This document shows positions 52,922-63,888 of a stretch of DNA of 64,000 bases, piece by piece. The notes beneath the pieces were generated by a model. That model did not search any database. It had not been told where the DNA came from and saw nothing but the letters and a program-made list of their open reading frames with translations. The position numbers were made by a program, and so were the translations under genes. Location: NCBI GenBank assembly GCA_009746045.1, contig RPFO01000175.1, forward strand, positions 3,727,231 through 3,791,230, written 5' to 3'. Every line of letters begins with the position of its first letter. Positions within the stretch are counted from its first letter, which is position 1. Source of the stretch: Mesostigma viride (taxonomy: Eukaryota; Streptophyta; Mesostigmatophyceae; Mesostigmatales; Mesostigmataceae).

Positions 52922-53634
52922 TCAGTAGTCGAGGCCCCGGAAATCACAGTACTCGTAGGTAAACTCAGGATCCTCCATATCCGGCGTGTGTGCCGGACCT
53001 GCACCGGTATGTATTAAAACCGGTGTGCTTCCCGTCGCGAAAGTTGCGCGCGGTCGACGCGCGACGAGGCGCAGAGGATGAGTAAAAATGGATAACAATT
53101 CCCACCCTGCGGGAATCCACTCTCGCAGAGATGCGAGAAAAGCCACCAGGTTAATAAGAACCTGGCGTTCGCGACTGCGTACGCCGCGTGTGAGCAGCGA
53201 CAGCAACGCGAGATCTTGAAATAAATTTGTCGACACCGCCGGCGCGCCCCCCGTGCGTAGCGATGCCCAGTTTTGTAAGTTTCTCTGGTAACCGGTGAGC
53301 GAAGAGATGGCGTTATCCAGCTCCTCGATGGCAGTGGTGACCTCGTTCACCGACCGCAAACCTCCCCGCACCTGGACCGTAAATTGCGATACAATGTTGC
53401 GAATCGTGTCCAATGGCGCGGATAGCCGGCACCAGCTGCGGCAAATGGGGTCCTCGGGGAAATCCCCGAGCAATGGAAGAACTGCGCGCTGCCGACGATG
53501 AAGTTCGTCGAGCGAGATCGTGACTTCGTCGAGCAATTGCTGCCACGACGGCGCAGTCGGTCTTGTGGAGGACCAGCCGGCGGAGCGGCTATTTCCTCAT
53601 CGGCGGGAATCCGGAATTCTTCAGAATTTGGCAT
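52922..53634 (-). pseudogene. Extra ORF between 5' LTR and gag of the Copia-like element
   Basis: Starts at ATG 53634 (MPNSEEFRIPADEEIAAPPA), shifts frame near 53545, and continues for about 200 codons: EVTISLDELHRRQRAVLPLL, LSAPLDTIRNIVSQFTVQVR, SSLTGYQRNLQNWASLRTGG, then TYEYCDFRGLDY and stop. Helical, Leu-rich, no family recognised. It ends about 170 bp before the gag ATG. Not similar to the hybrid-binding ORF of the Gypsy elements. Confidence 0.45.
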
Positions 53635-53661
53635 CTTTTTAACGAGGCGTGTAATACGAGT

Positions 53662-54278
53662 TGTAAGAGTGAGAATGCCACGAATTCCGCCATGGTTCTT
53701 GCAGGAAGTTGCCTTTATTAATAACAAGGAAACACAGACGTAAGTCACGTCACTTCCAAGACTGCACGCAGCACAGGCGACAGGGTCGCAGTGCCCAGAG
53801 AACGTGCACGCAAGAACTAGCGTCCCGGTGCGACCAAGTCACACATATAGGTTGTTAGGGACGCGTCCAAGTAATCAGCTGCACTGTCACAGCCGAACTG
53901 TCAATCAATTGATTACACAGACTCTGGCACGCCTTTGGCGCGCAGATCTATCAATTGTCCATACGGCTAGTCCTGTGGACCTATCCGTACACTACTCAGC
54001 ATCAATTGTCTCATAGGTCCTGGCGCGCTACAGCACGCCTACCTATCAATTGACCATCAAGTCCTGTACAAGTCCTGTCAACGTCCTGCGGACTATCAAA
54101 GTGACACTTGTACATCCTGTGTCCGTACGCGCCCACAGTGGCGCGCCGGGTACTGTCGGCACAGCCTAGGAAACGTCATAACTTTTACGTCCCTTAACCA
54201 AATGAGGCGTTCAAGGTGCCGTTGGAAAGAGCGTAACAATCTCTATCCATCTAACGTAAATCCTTTACGTTAACTCCA
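53662..54278 (-). repeat. 5' LTR of the Copia-like element
   Basis: 617 bp. One difference from the partner LTR was noted (TTACGTCCC versus TTACGTTCC). On the minus strand it runs TGGAGTTAACG to CTCTTACA. Confidence 0.93.
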
Positions 54279-54500
54279 CCGCGTGCCCTATCCCATCCAC
54301 ATAATAATGCACAGTCCATGTAATCCCGCGCAACCAGTCCTGAGGTCCTGAGCAGCCTCAAACTTGATGAAATGTTGACCATAGGGGTACTATGTCCCAG
54401 CCCTTGTGCACCAACGGGCCAGTGAAACCAGGTCCCCCCAGACTTGCCACGCAAGGGCAACTCTTTATATAGCCAATCGGGACTGTCAGCAGGAGGGAAT
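54279..54500 (-). pseudogene. Second copy of the 3' ORF motif in element 3
   Basis: The minus strand reads KELPLRGKSGGTWFHWPVGA, then QGLGHSTPMVNISSSLRLL. It aligns residue by residue with KELSLCGNAGENWLYQPAGE and QGLGHSIPM of the element 1 3' ORF, with different codons. The Copia-like element begins just downstream and may have cut this ORF. Confidence 0.65.
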
Positions 54501-55654
54501 ATTTTTCATGCATACAACTTGATGATCCGGCCGACGAAGTGGCCAGTCATGTATCCCGTCCAGCCGAAACCCAGCCTTACAGCGCGACTGATGCGCGTAA
54601 TCACATGACGATTATTAAGAAGTACTACTAGCGTCGACGACGGTGAGGCACAGCATGCAGTGCAGGCCCCATGCTCAGAAGCGAGGGCGTGCACCAGAAG
54701 AATCTGATCCATCGCCTCACTACCGACAGTTGTACGCGTCCTCTCAAATACAGGCGCGCCGTGAGCCAACCGACCATGCAACGTGGCCGTCCCTGGCCGC
54801 CGCGGGAGTGGCTGTATAGAGGGGGGAAGCCCTAGCGTGGCCGCTAGAGTGCGCCTCCCCTGCACCTGCGAACGCATGCAGGTGCCCTCAAGGCCCTAGT
54901 GTGTCCACTAGAGCGCGCCCCGCCGTCTCTATCCAGCGCAGGAAACAGGCAAAGTCGATCAACACCGGAGACTTGGATAATATGGCACGTTAAGTGCCCA
55001 AAACTAGCAGGGCCCCAGCGTGTCCACTGGAGTGCGCCCTGCCAACTCCTCCACGAAGCTGCAGTAAGTTAGGCACAACACCACTCCGGCCGACGTGCAT
55101 AGACCGGAGCAGTCGCCGGTCCCCGCATTCCTTACTGCCAATGCGCCTGAACTCCACCGCAAGCGCACGGTTGATGTTTGCGCAGGCCCATATGCATGTG
55201 ATGCTCAAGGCCGCCGACGTGGACTGCATAGCGCCCGCAATGCCCGCACTTATATAATGCAATGGGCAGGTCGGGGAGTGACACGCCTTGCAGGAACTGC
55301 CGTATCAGTAACGTTGCCCCTGCGAGACACCGTGCTGCTCATGGAGTAGGGCCGAAGCAACCCCGAAGTCCCAAACAAGAGCTCCTCGGGCTCGATCGCG
55401 CCCAGCGCACAGGTGCTCAAGCACATACAGCGATCGTGGGCCGGGGTCAAACCCGCGCACGACCGATCCGCTTGGCTGTCTTGCCCAGGATCCCGATTCC
55501 CGCAACAGAAACACGCCCCTATGTATGGAGTCCCCACCGCGCATTGCCACATCCCCCACTCGAAGCTTGAGGGCCTCTCACCACCCCTGTACCAGCGCAT
55601 GGCCATGGGGTATAGTACATTTTGCCGCCCACACAGCCCGCCCGCCATGCACAA
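54501..55654. other. Element 3 internal region without a clear gene
   Basis: Contains three copies of a ~30-bp motif (GTCCACT(A/G)GAG(T/C)GCGCCC form) near 54830, 54895 and 55015. Short ORFs only. Confidence 0.5.
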
Positions 55655-57412
55655 TGTCCAAAAACCAAATGTCCTCATTTGAGGACATAGTCCTCGTTTG
55701 AGACGGGGGGGGTCAGGGGCGCGGTTTTGGCGCCAAATTTGGTCCTAGGGCCACTTGGTGGGTTTTGGCGCGAAACTGGGATAGGTACTGAGCGCGCCAA
55801 GCCCCTGGGGTCGACAGGGGTCGACCGTACCTGGAAAATATGAGGCGACGAAAAGTACCTACAATAGCAAGAACATCGCAATGCAATCGAGTGTTTTGTC
55901 GAGTGGCGGCTATGGGGTCGTGCCAGTTCCGAGGCTTGCCTGAATGTTATAGGGCATTATTTTGCCCCGGACGAAGACAGCATTTTAGATCGTCATCTAG
56001 TGATTTCGAAGATGCTATTCTTCACGTGCAGGTGCTTTGTATATGTCGAAAATTTTGTTCATGAACGGATTTTGGCATTGTTGAAGAAAATCTGAGAGCT
56101 ACGTAGATCGCATGATAGGTCAGTTCGCAGTTCGGTTTTACAATTTCTTTTTCCGCCCAGGCGCTGCGGATATCGCGAGTATGGGTTATGGTACGCTTCT
56201 GGGCTTATGGGCGACATGGGGAGAAGAGGGACCTGGGCAGTTGCATGCGTCAAAGAGTCTCTATTTTTTCGTCGTGATGTCGCAGTCGCGCCTGGCGAAA
56301 ACCAGGGCGAGCGCGAGCCATATTTTTCTTTTGCCGCAAGGCTGGGTGCTTCCCACGCGTCACCGTCCTTTAATATATATTTCTTGAGCTGGCCCGCGCA
56401 GCTGGCGGCCTGGGCGCACGTCAAGAGCAAGGTTCCGACTGTCATTCTCAACCGCATCGTTCTGAGTAAGCGTGTTAAGCGGATTGTAACCTATAACTCT
56501 CGCAGACGTGATAATTCCGGTTGCTTTCAATGCCCAACTTCGTGGTTTTGATTACGTTTATGTCCGGGGAATAACGGAAGTTTGCTGGGCAGTACTTTCT
56601 TTTCCCGCTGCGTCACTGAAAAGGTAAACGGCCTTGCGTTATCAAAACAGCAGCAACTAGAAGTCGCTGTGCTTAATTGCGATGTGGTAGTTTGATTCAA
56701 CACATATACTGCCTTGTTGCTGAGAAGTTTTTCAAGGCTTGCTGGTATGTTGCCCATATGTTTCTAATGCTTCAACTCATGTCCAAGTGATCAAGACTGG
56801 CTTGGAAACTTGAGCTTGTCATGTTTACATTGTGCTTGTGTTACAACTTGTGCCTCTTTGCAGTATATGTTTCATATATAACGTAAGGGTTCAGCATCAT
56901 GGTTTAGCACCGTGGTGGCAGCCGAGCCTCTACTAACGATCATGGACCTAACCTTGGCGAGTATTTGCTTCATATTTCACTCGTTGGACTGAGCTAGCTT
57001 TACACCTGCTGTTTGGCCTGCACCATGGTCCCTGGTTGCCAGTTACATTTGGTCCCCCCCCCTGGCAGGCTGCAGGGTCTAGGACTGCGAGGGTGTAACA
57101 TTGACATGTTGTGGGCACCCTGGGTGCATTTTCAGGGCCAGCCATGACCTGGCCATGCCTTCTTTCTTGGCATATTGTTGACTTGAGTGCTATTTGGTCA
57201 CTCGCGTAGCGACCCCCCTGCATTCATAAATCGTAAACAATTATACAATGAGCATATTTCATGGATGTTAAGCATCGCAACTCTTGAACATATCATAAAT
57301 GAACATGGTTCCATACCGTACCCATGGATGTGTTGACATGTGTTAGTTATTACAAATGGTATCCATGCTTAAAAATGTCCTCATTTGAGGACATTTTCTT
57401 GGTGATTAGACA
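55655..57412. mobile_element. TGTC-ended DNA transposon, copy 2
   Basis: 1,758 bp, same ends as copy 1 at 36665, flanked by the 4-bp duplication ACAA (55651-55654 and 57413-57416). The right end keeps a full ATGTCCTCATTTGAGGACAT block, which copy 1 has partly lost. Copies differ by scattered substitutions and a few short indels. Carries the 114-aa ORF at 56207-56551. Confidence 0.9.
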
Positions 57413-58774
57413 ACAAGGAACGCCATGCTCTGAGTCCCTCATCCATGCAACCTCATAGGCGCGCGGACACGAGCCACTTGCAAGTCACGCTCGATCGGCC
57501 CCCACCAGTGGTGCAAGGAACAACTCCCTACCGGGCTCAGCCCACAGGAGGGACGCGAACACTGCGCGATGGTAGCCATGCACAGGGTCGCGGGCAGTGA
57601 CTAGGTGCGCAGACTCCGGCAGCTCGATCCTGTCTGCCTCTCAGTCTCGGGTCGCCGTTACTACAGTCCCCGTGACTCGCCCTCGACGGCCAGATCCCGC
57701 ACGTCCCATGTACCTCAGTGCTCTGCCATGGCTCAGCGCGCGTCAGCGCCGGGTCCGCTCAGAGCCGATGTACCGGCCCTATGCAGTGATACCGGTTGTT
57801 ACTCGGACACCGGCAGTCTGCGGGGCGACAGCGCCACATCATGTGGCATCGGCACCATGCACGCGCACTGTTGAGGCGGTGAGACAATGACCGGACACCG
57901 CCACCTGCTTCTGATGCAACCACGACCGGCACCAGCGCCACCAGTGCAACCACGACCGACTGGGTCACTCCACCACTACTGCCGGCAGTACGTGCTGTCG
58001 CCATGCAACTGCACCGTGCCCGCATATGCTTGCAGCCCCGGGGGCCCTTACTCCCGACGGTCGCGGCGGACGCGGGCGCGCCCCGCATGCACGGTTACTC
58101 GAGCCCAGGAGTGCCCTGACCCAGCTAGGCGTCGACTCAATGCCGGGGTAGCCAATTGGTTGGCTACCGACAATTCAACAAGGTGCTGTACATCTGTTTG
58201 TCGGCCGACAACGATTCAGTACAGGCTCCGCCCTGCCTGATCGCCCAGTCGCATCGGGGTTGCAACAGCCTCCACGCACCGTGTCGTCTCCATGCACCGT
58301 GTCGCAATGGTGAAATTATAAATATCACGTACGGGTGCACGAGAAGCGAGGCGCGTCCCTCAAGCGCCAGGAAGTCAGGGAGCCGTGACTCATAGCCGCC
58401 AGCCGGAAGACTCCCTATAATAATACTTGGCCGCGTGCCATGGGACTCCGCGTCCGTTGGTCACGCGGGACGCGACGTGCAGTCAGGCCGTAGTCTGGGG
58501 TCGCAGGCACTCGCTGCCGAATCCGGCATCCCACGCGGAGATGCCTCGGTACGGACGCCTTAGTAGTAGAATCATCAAGCATCCGGTGAGCCCATGTCCA
58601 AAAAGGCTAGGACCATGTGCACATGCGGTGCTGAGTGCCTGACGTGGTCCTCTTCGGGACGACCCGTTCAAGCCCACCGCCAACTGCAGATTATCCCATA
58701 GAGAATATATCATGGAGAAAATATATTATATAGAAAATAGAGAATATCGAAAATATATAATATCCGCACGCTGG
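57413..58774. other. Element 3 internal region, nothing recognised
   Basis: GC-rich then AT-rich near 58690-58760 (AGAGAATAT..GGAAAATAT). No coding frame with motifs. It occupies the place where RT, RNase H and integrase would lie. Confidence 0.5.
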
Positions 58775-58935
58775 CGCATCGATCCCTGGCCTGGCAGTAG
58801 AAGGGTCGTCGGATCCACGCGCGGCTGCGCATCGATCCCTGGCATGGCAGTAGAAGGGTCGTCGGATCCACGCGCGGCTGCGCATCGATCCCTGGCATGG
58901 CAGTAGAAGGGTCGTCGGATCCACGCGCGGCTGCG
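58775..58935. repeat. 53-bp tandem repeat, three units
   Basis: Units start GCATCGATCCCTGGC(A/C)TGGC and end GGATCCACGCGCGGCTGC. Nearly perfect. Confidence 0.93.
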
Positions 58936-59116
58936 GTGGATTCCTACATAGATGACCGGCTCGATCCAAAGCCGAACCGTGCCGATCATACAGGAGCTAG
59001 ATATAATTAAGAAGAGTATGGTATCATAAAGAAGTGTAGTGGACCAGTACAAGTACTTAGTATATAAAAGGTAGGTATAGTAAAGAAGTATATGGTATTA
59101 TTAGTAGCCATCTGGT

Positions 59117-59600
59117 TTCATACGCTGTGCGACCCCTCCCCTTCCCCCGGGGACAACGCGTCCACGCGATCGTCCAATTACTGCCAAGGAGTCAAGGATG
59201 CTGGACCGCCGGGTGCTCGTGTGTAATGCGATATGCCCTATACTCGCCGTCAGGGCACCAAAAGGAACCATCGGGAAACCAAACTACTCGCCGGCCGGCG
59301 CACGCGAATGTCCACATCCAGCGCGTCCAAAGTCGAGCCCAATGATGATGTCCGCTGCGCCCAGCGGTGCGATGGTCGCAGCCAGGTCGAACGGGGTGCC
59401 TTGCAGCACACCTTTGATCTCTGCCAGACCGGGCGATTGGTGTTGGCGACCATCCGAGTGGGTCAGATGCACGGCCGTCCGGTGTGGGGGCTGGGCGTCG
59501 GGCCCAGCCGGCGCACCAGTGCCGCGTTGAGGAAGGACGTGGAAGCGCCTGTGTCGACCAAAAACTTGGCATCCATGACGGTCGGTTGGCCGTGTCTGAA
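59117..59600 (-). pseudogene. pol: pol protease remnant of element 3
   Basis: Minus-strand fragments in shifted frames: MDAKFLVDTGASTSFLNAAL (DTGAS active site), LGAADIIIGLD, and RRVVWFPDGSFWCPDGEYRA, matching RRVVWFPDGSFWSPVSEY of element 1. It then passes abruptly, within about 60 bp, into sequence that in element 1 lies before integrase (CCCCGGGGGAAGGGGAGGGG). RT and RNase H are deleted here too. Confidence 0.8.
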
Positions 59601-60115
59601 TATATTATTACATTCTCATATATAAAATATCCCATTACCGCCAACGGTACCCTATATAAAACCACTAGTGCTAGACGCCTAATAGTAATTTCCCATTACC
59701 GCCAACGGCGTCCATGCATGGGGTCAGTGTATGATTCCAAACACCCCCCTTACTGCTGATAGCATGATAACAGGGTGACCTGCTACTGTGCAGGACCAAT
59801 GCACCCTTCGTACTACTGACATCATGATAACAGGGTGACCTGCTACTGTGCAGGACCAATGCACCCTTGGTATTTGGTACAGATGTGGGGCAAAACAGAC
59901 ACCCCCCCCCCTTGCCCTACACAGGTGGGCATTCTCAGAATGGCTAAGGTGGCCAGCCACTAGGACTGGAAAAGCGCACCGGAATGAACATATTATGAAA
60001 ATATAATTATTAGTTAAATATAATAATATAGTACTATATATTATAGTATACTTCCCAGCGGCAAACTCGTAACCGGCCACTGCTGGTGACTCAAAGGTCG
60101 CACGCTGTCCGGAGG
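59601..60115. other. AT-rich insert between gag and protease, element 3
   Basis: Contains two copies of CCCATTACCGCCAACGG (about 59631 and 59693) and a ~62-bp direct duplication with CATGATAACAGGGTGACCTG (59762 and 59824). No gene. Element 1 also carries foreign DNA at this junction, the 26-kb transposon. Confidence 0.6.
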
Positions 60116-62132
60116 CTAGTCGATGAGCCTCGATCTCATTGACCGCGCGCAGCACGCCCTTGGTAGAACTCCTCGCTGGCGGCCGCGGCTGCTGGTGCTG
60201 AGTCGTGAACTGCCGGGCCTGCTGGCGCCCGCTCGTCCGCGTTGCGGGGCTTGTCCCTTGGGCCGGAGGAGTCCGGGCGACTGCCGAACGCCGGGCAGGC
60301 CTGAAAACCTGGGCTCGGTCTCCCCCGTGCCACGTCCAGCGTGCCTGCTACGGAGTTTGGGGCAGTCGCGCCTGAGGTGACCCACCTCAAAGCACATGAA
60401 GCAACGGGCTTTACTCGCGTCGATGGCGTTGAGGCCATGGTCAGCGTTCCCGTCCTCCAGGTCATCGGGGGAGTCCTCGTTCCCCTCGCCGTCGTGCGGG
60501 GGACCTGATCGGAAGAAACTACGCACCGATGGTGCGCGCCCGCGAGCCACGACGTCGGCCACCTGCAAAAGATACCTCTGGATATTCAAGATGTCCCACT
60601 CCTCCCAAGGGACCTCAGCATAGTGCTTCAGTACCTCATCCTGCAGCTCGGGACTGAGTGCCTCAATCAACCGGATCTTGTACTCATACCAGGTCATGTC
60701 CGTCAGGTAGGCGGCGCTGGACTCAAACTTGGAGAGAAACGCGCGGTACGGGGTGGTTCCCTGGCGCAGCTTGCCGAAAGCGAGTCGCTCGTGGATAACA
60801 GCATCTGGGGGCACCAGCTTGCGGCGCACCCGATCCATCAGTCAGCTCCTCTACGGTTTGCGGGTACGACTGGGATGCGATGCTCTCACAATTCAGGATG
60901 CTCACCACCGAGGGGTCCATGCAGGTGTTGACAACATGCGGGATCAGATCGCAGGTGGCAAGTTCCCAACTGTGGTGGTTGCGCCAGACGGTATACTGCT
61001 GTTGCCACATGCGTCCCCATTCGTCGACCTCTCGCGGTGTCATATCCGCGTGCAGCTTGGGCACATTCTTGAAAGAGGGCATCGGTGGGGCCTTTACCGT
61101 GTTGGTAATAGGCCCACCGACCTCTATGTAGGAGATGGAGCCGAATGCGGGGGGCTGCGACCGGGGGAGAAATCCGGATCTGGACGGCGTACCATGAGTC
61201 CGCCGCACCTGTACCGATGAGGGGTGTTCATACCCCGGGTCATCCAATGCCACCCTGCTGAAATTCAGGTTGCTGACGACCGCAGGCGAGTGGACCATGC
61301 TGCTGTCCTGCGCCCGAGGTCGCTGCGGTTGGGGGACGTGTCGCTGGACGGGTGTCTGAGTCCCCTCGTCGTGTGCGGTGGCGCTGCTTCTGCCACCCCC
61401 TAGCCGGGCCCGTGGCCTATGAGCTCCAAAGGGAGGGTCCTGTGCCCCTGGTTCCTCGCCATCCTCCACGGCCCCCTCCAAATCGCCGAATTCGCCATCT
61501 GCCCCGGTGTCCTCCCCGTCATCCTCAGAGTTCCACAACACCATGGGTAGTAGGGAAGTACGGCCAAAGGACACTCGACGCCTGCCCCGGTGTGTTGTGG
61601 CCGGCGGAGGTCCCATGGCGCGGCCGCGCCCAGCCCAGGGCTGCGATGGTCGCTCCGTGGCTAGCTGAGCCTGATAACGGTAGTACTGCGTGTTTTCATT
61701 CTCGTGCCCTGTCTGCTCAGGATACCGCGGCGGCCGCTGTGGTCGTTGCTGCTGCTGCTGCTGCGGTTGCTGCTGCTGCTGCTGCCGCCGCTGTTGCTGC
61801 TGCTGCTGCTGCTGGAAACCCTGCTGCTGCTGGGAACCCTGCTGCTGCTGCTGCTGCTGCCGTTGCTGCTGCTGGAAACCCCCCTGGAGCATCTCCTGGC
61901 TGCGCCCGTCCCCCCCTTGTTCCAACCTGGAGTCTGGACTGTCTTCATCTGATGAATCTCTGCGGCCCTGGTCTCTGGATCGTGGGGAGCCTTCCGCAGG
62001 TCTCTCCATGACCTCACCTGTACCTGTCCCTACTTGGACGTGCGGTGGTACCTCTACCACCTCTATACCTTGCTCGTGGTTGTCTACCTGTTCTATCTCG
62101 CTGTTGACAGGTTCTCTCCGTTTTCGTGGCAT
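60116..62132 (-). pseudogene. gag: gag of Gypsy element 3, one frameshift
   Basis: ATG at 62132 (MPRKRREPVNSEIEQ). Then a Ser/Asp region, a long poly-Gln stretch (about 61740-61880), FSRVALDDPGYEHPSS, MTPREVDEWGRMWQQQYTVW and MDPSVVSILNCESIASQSYP. One extra base near 60840 shifts the frame; the rest continues as RKLVPPDAVIHERLAFGKLR, LIEALSPELQDEVLKHYAEV, and the CCHC knuckle CFMCFEVGHLRRDC. Homologous along its length to the element 1 gag. Confidence 0.9.
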
Positions 62133-62264
62133 GGTGCTCGTACCGATACCTTACACTGCAGGCAACACCTCCCCAGGACGAAAGAGAGAGAAAGAGAGAG
62201 AGCAACCACGTGCTATAGATATATAAATATAGAACCTAGTACTTCTCCCTAGTAATAATCTCCT

Positions 62265-62590
62265 CTACTGCTTGCTAGGGCCAATGGTCAGCTGAGAGAA
62301 AGTCACTGTAACTGCTGTCCCCTCCCCCTGACTGCTGATCGTGGGTGGCTTGGAGCATTCACGAGTGGTGTGCATCCCCTCAGGCAATGGCATGTGTTCC
62401 CTAACAAACCTATCTGCATCTCCTAGAAGATCAAAACCCTTCCACCTAGCAGTAGAGCCCTTATCCTTAATGTATTCCTCACATGCCCTGTAGGGACGTA
62501 ATGCATTATAGGCTAGCAGAAGCTTGCAAGAAGGAAAAGGGGAATCCCACGCTACCTCTAAATGCAGTGACCTTAAACAAACGAGGAGAG
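62265..62590 (-). pseudogene. Remnant of the hybrid-binding ORF upstream of gag, element 3
   Basis: The minus-strand frame reads LEVAWDSPF, then PYRACEEYIKDKG, WKGFDLLGDADRFVREHMPL, and ends GTAVTVTFSQLTIGPSKQ stop (62265-62267). It aligns with LGVWDSD, WVDCKNYIVD, FKGFKTAWEADRFIQEYM and TQAVTVTFSQLTV of the 1583-2008 ORF. No ATG opens it, and the first half of the domain (YYAVA) is eroded. Position relative to gag is the same as in element 1. Confidence 0.68.
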
Positions 62591-63217
62591 AGCACGGAGT
62601 CTATAGCACAGCACACGCCCCCGCCTTCCGCGGCAAAGGGCTATACAAAAGTACACGGAGGTAAACACCGTCAACACAGTCGGCAACAGCCAGACGGTAT
62701 CCACCCCCACGACAGGTAAAACAATGAATGGTCGTCATCCGCAACTTCCATTCGCACCAACGACATTCACAACGAACCTATAGAAGCACAACGTATAACA
62801 AGAACCCCCTACGCGTGCAGTCCCGGAGAGAAGGCAAGCGTCTAGAAGGATAAATCTAAACTAGGGGACGTACCATCTTCGATGACGTTAATCCCTCCTG
62901 AGCTGGCCGCCACCCGGTGTCGTTGAAGGCAAGCCATGGCCGCCACTTGGTGTCGTTGAAAACAGGAGAGCTGAACGCTTTCGTTGACAGCACCTCACCA
63001 CAGGACTATTGCTAGCCCCGCCGAGTATCCCGGACTGGCCGCTTGCTGTCTAGGTCGTCGTTGAATCCCTTTACGGGCTGGCCGCCGACCTGTCAGCAAT
63101 CGTTGAATTCCGGAACCTCTATCTACGCCAAGCACCGCCCTGGTTTCCTAATTGGCTTCCCTAACCCTCTCCGCGAGAGTTAGCTGACCTCTCCAGCACA
63201 TTTCCTCCGATAACCAG
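62591..63217 (-). other. Leader of element 3 with primer-binding site
   Basis: No gene. The minus strand next to the 5' LTR has CTGGTTATCGGAGGA (63203-63217), related to the element 1 site. A TGTCGTTGAA motif recurs several times at 62919-63070. Confidence 0.5.
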
Positions 63218-63888
63218 TGTTACGTCCCAGCCCAGACACTCCTAGCCTGAGCTACGTAGCGAAAGATCTACCATGCCGGAATTAGGAAGATTCAAGGTGG
63301 CCTAATGCAGATTGCGCTTCACGACTGGGGTCGTGAGATATCTGGCACCGCGACTTGATGCCAAGCTAATTAATACACACTTATAATGGCTAGCAATACC
63401 AATTACAAATGGATAGTTGCCGGCCCAGGTTTAATGTGTAGGCGTATTCGCACTTATCATTCATCAAACCAAGAGGACGAGACTCTCGTCCTCGGACCAA
63501 TTTCACCTAGGTCTGCCACTACGCTGGCAAGGGGCGCCGACATGGCGCCGACCTTCCAAAGCATGCAGTCCACACAAGATCCTCGGGTCGACATCGACCC
63601 TCGCCTACAGAATCCACGCATGAGTACAATATCTCAACTAGCTATAAAGTACGCAGCGCGGCGCGACTGCACCGGCCCCTAGAAGATACACGCATACAAC
63701 AACCTAGGCCCAAAATAACTGGTCCGAATCACCCAAACTGTCATAGTTCCATACAAAAGTCCTGACCAAGGGACAATTCCCAAATTAAGTCCCGAAATGA
63801 GTCCCAAAGTCCTACGGACCATGACAACAAGTCAAACTACATAATTTATTCCATTGTTACGTCCGTCCAAAAGGGCCGGGACGTAACA
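63218..63888 (-). repeat. 5' LTR of Gypsy element 3
   Basis: 671 bp, same ends as 45504-46171. It has three additional bases (GCCGGCCCAGG versus GCCCCAGG) and CTCGGGTCG for CTTGGGTCG. Followed by the duplicated target CTTGC. Confidence 0.95.

Larger units (their letters stand above)
46455..54278 (-). mobile_element. Copia-like LTR element with unusual domain order
   Basis: 7,824 bp. Two 617-bp LTRs (46455-47071 and 53662-54278), TG..CA ended on the minus strand, seem to differ at only one base. Minus-strand order: upstream ORF, gag with zinc knuckle, integrase, aspartic protease, reverse transcriptase, RNase H. Integrase before RT is the Copia arrangement, but the clear protease motif lies after integrase. 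No target duplication is found (CCAGT versus CCGCG). Frameshifts break gag and pol despite the young LTRs. Confidence 0.88.
45504..63888 (-). mobile_element. Gypsy LTR element 3, nested in element 2 pol
   Basis: LTRs at 45504-46171 (668 bp) and 63218-63888 (671 bp) differ by about one substitution and a 3-bp indel. The perfect 5-bp target duplication is CTTGC (45499-45503 and 63889-63893). Oriented on the minus strand: primer-binding site, hybrid-binding ORF remnant, gag, protease remnant, 3' ORF remnants, polypurine tract. RT, RNase H and integrase are absent. It contains a Copia-like element and a TGTC transposon. It split the reverse transcriptase of element 2 just after the LDDILVYS motif. 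Confidence 0.93.

Noticed and set aside
46455-54278. Target duplication for the Copia-like element
   Set aside because: CCAGT and CCGCG do not match, so the element may have recombined or its flank changed.
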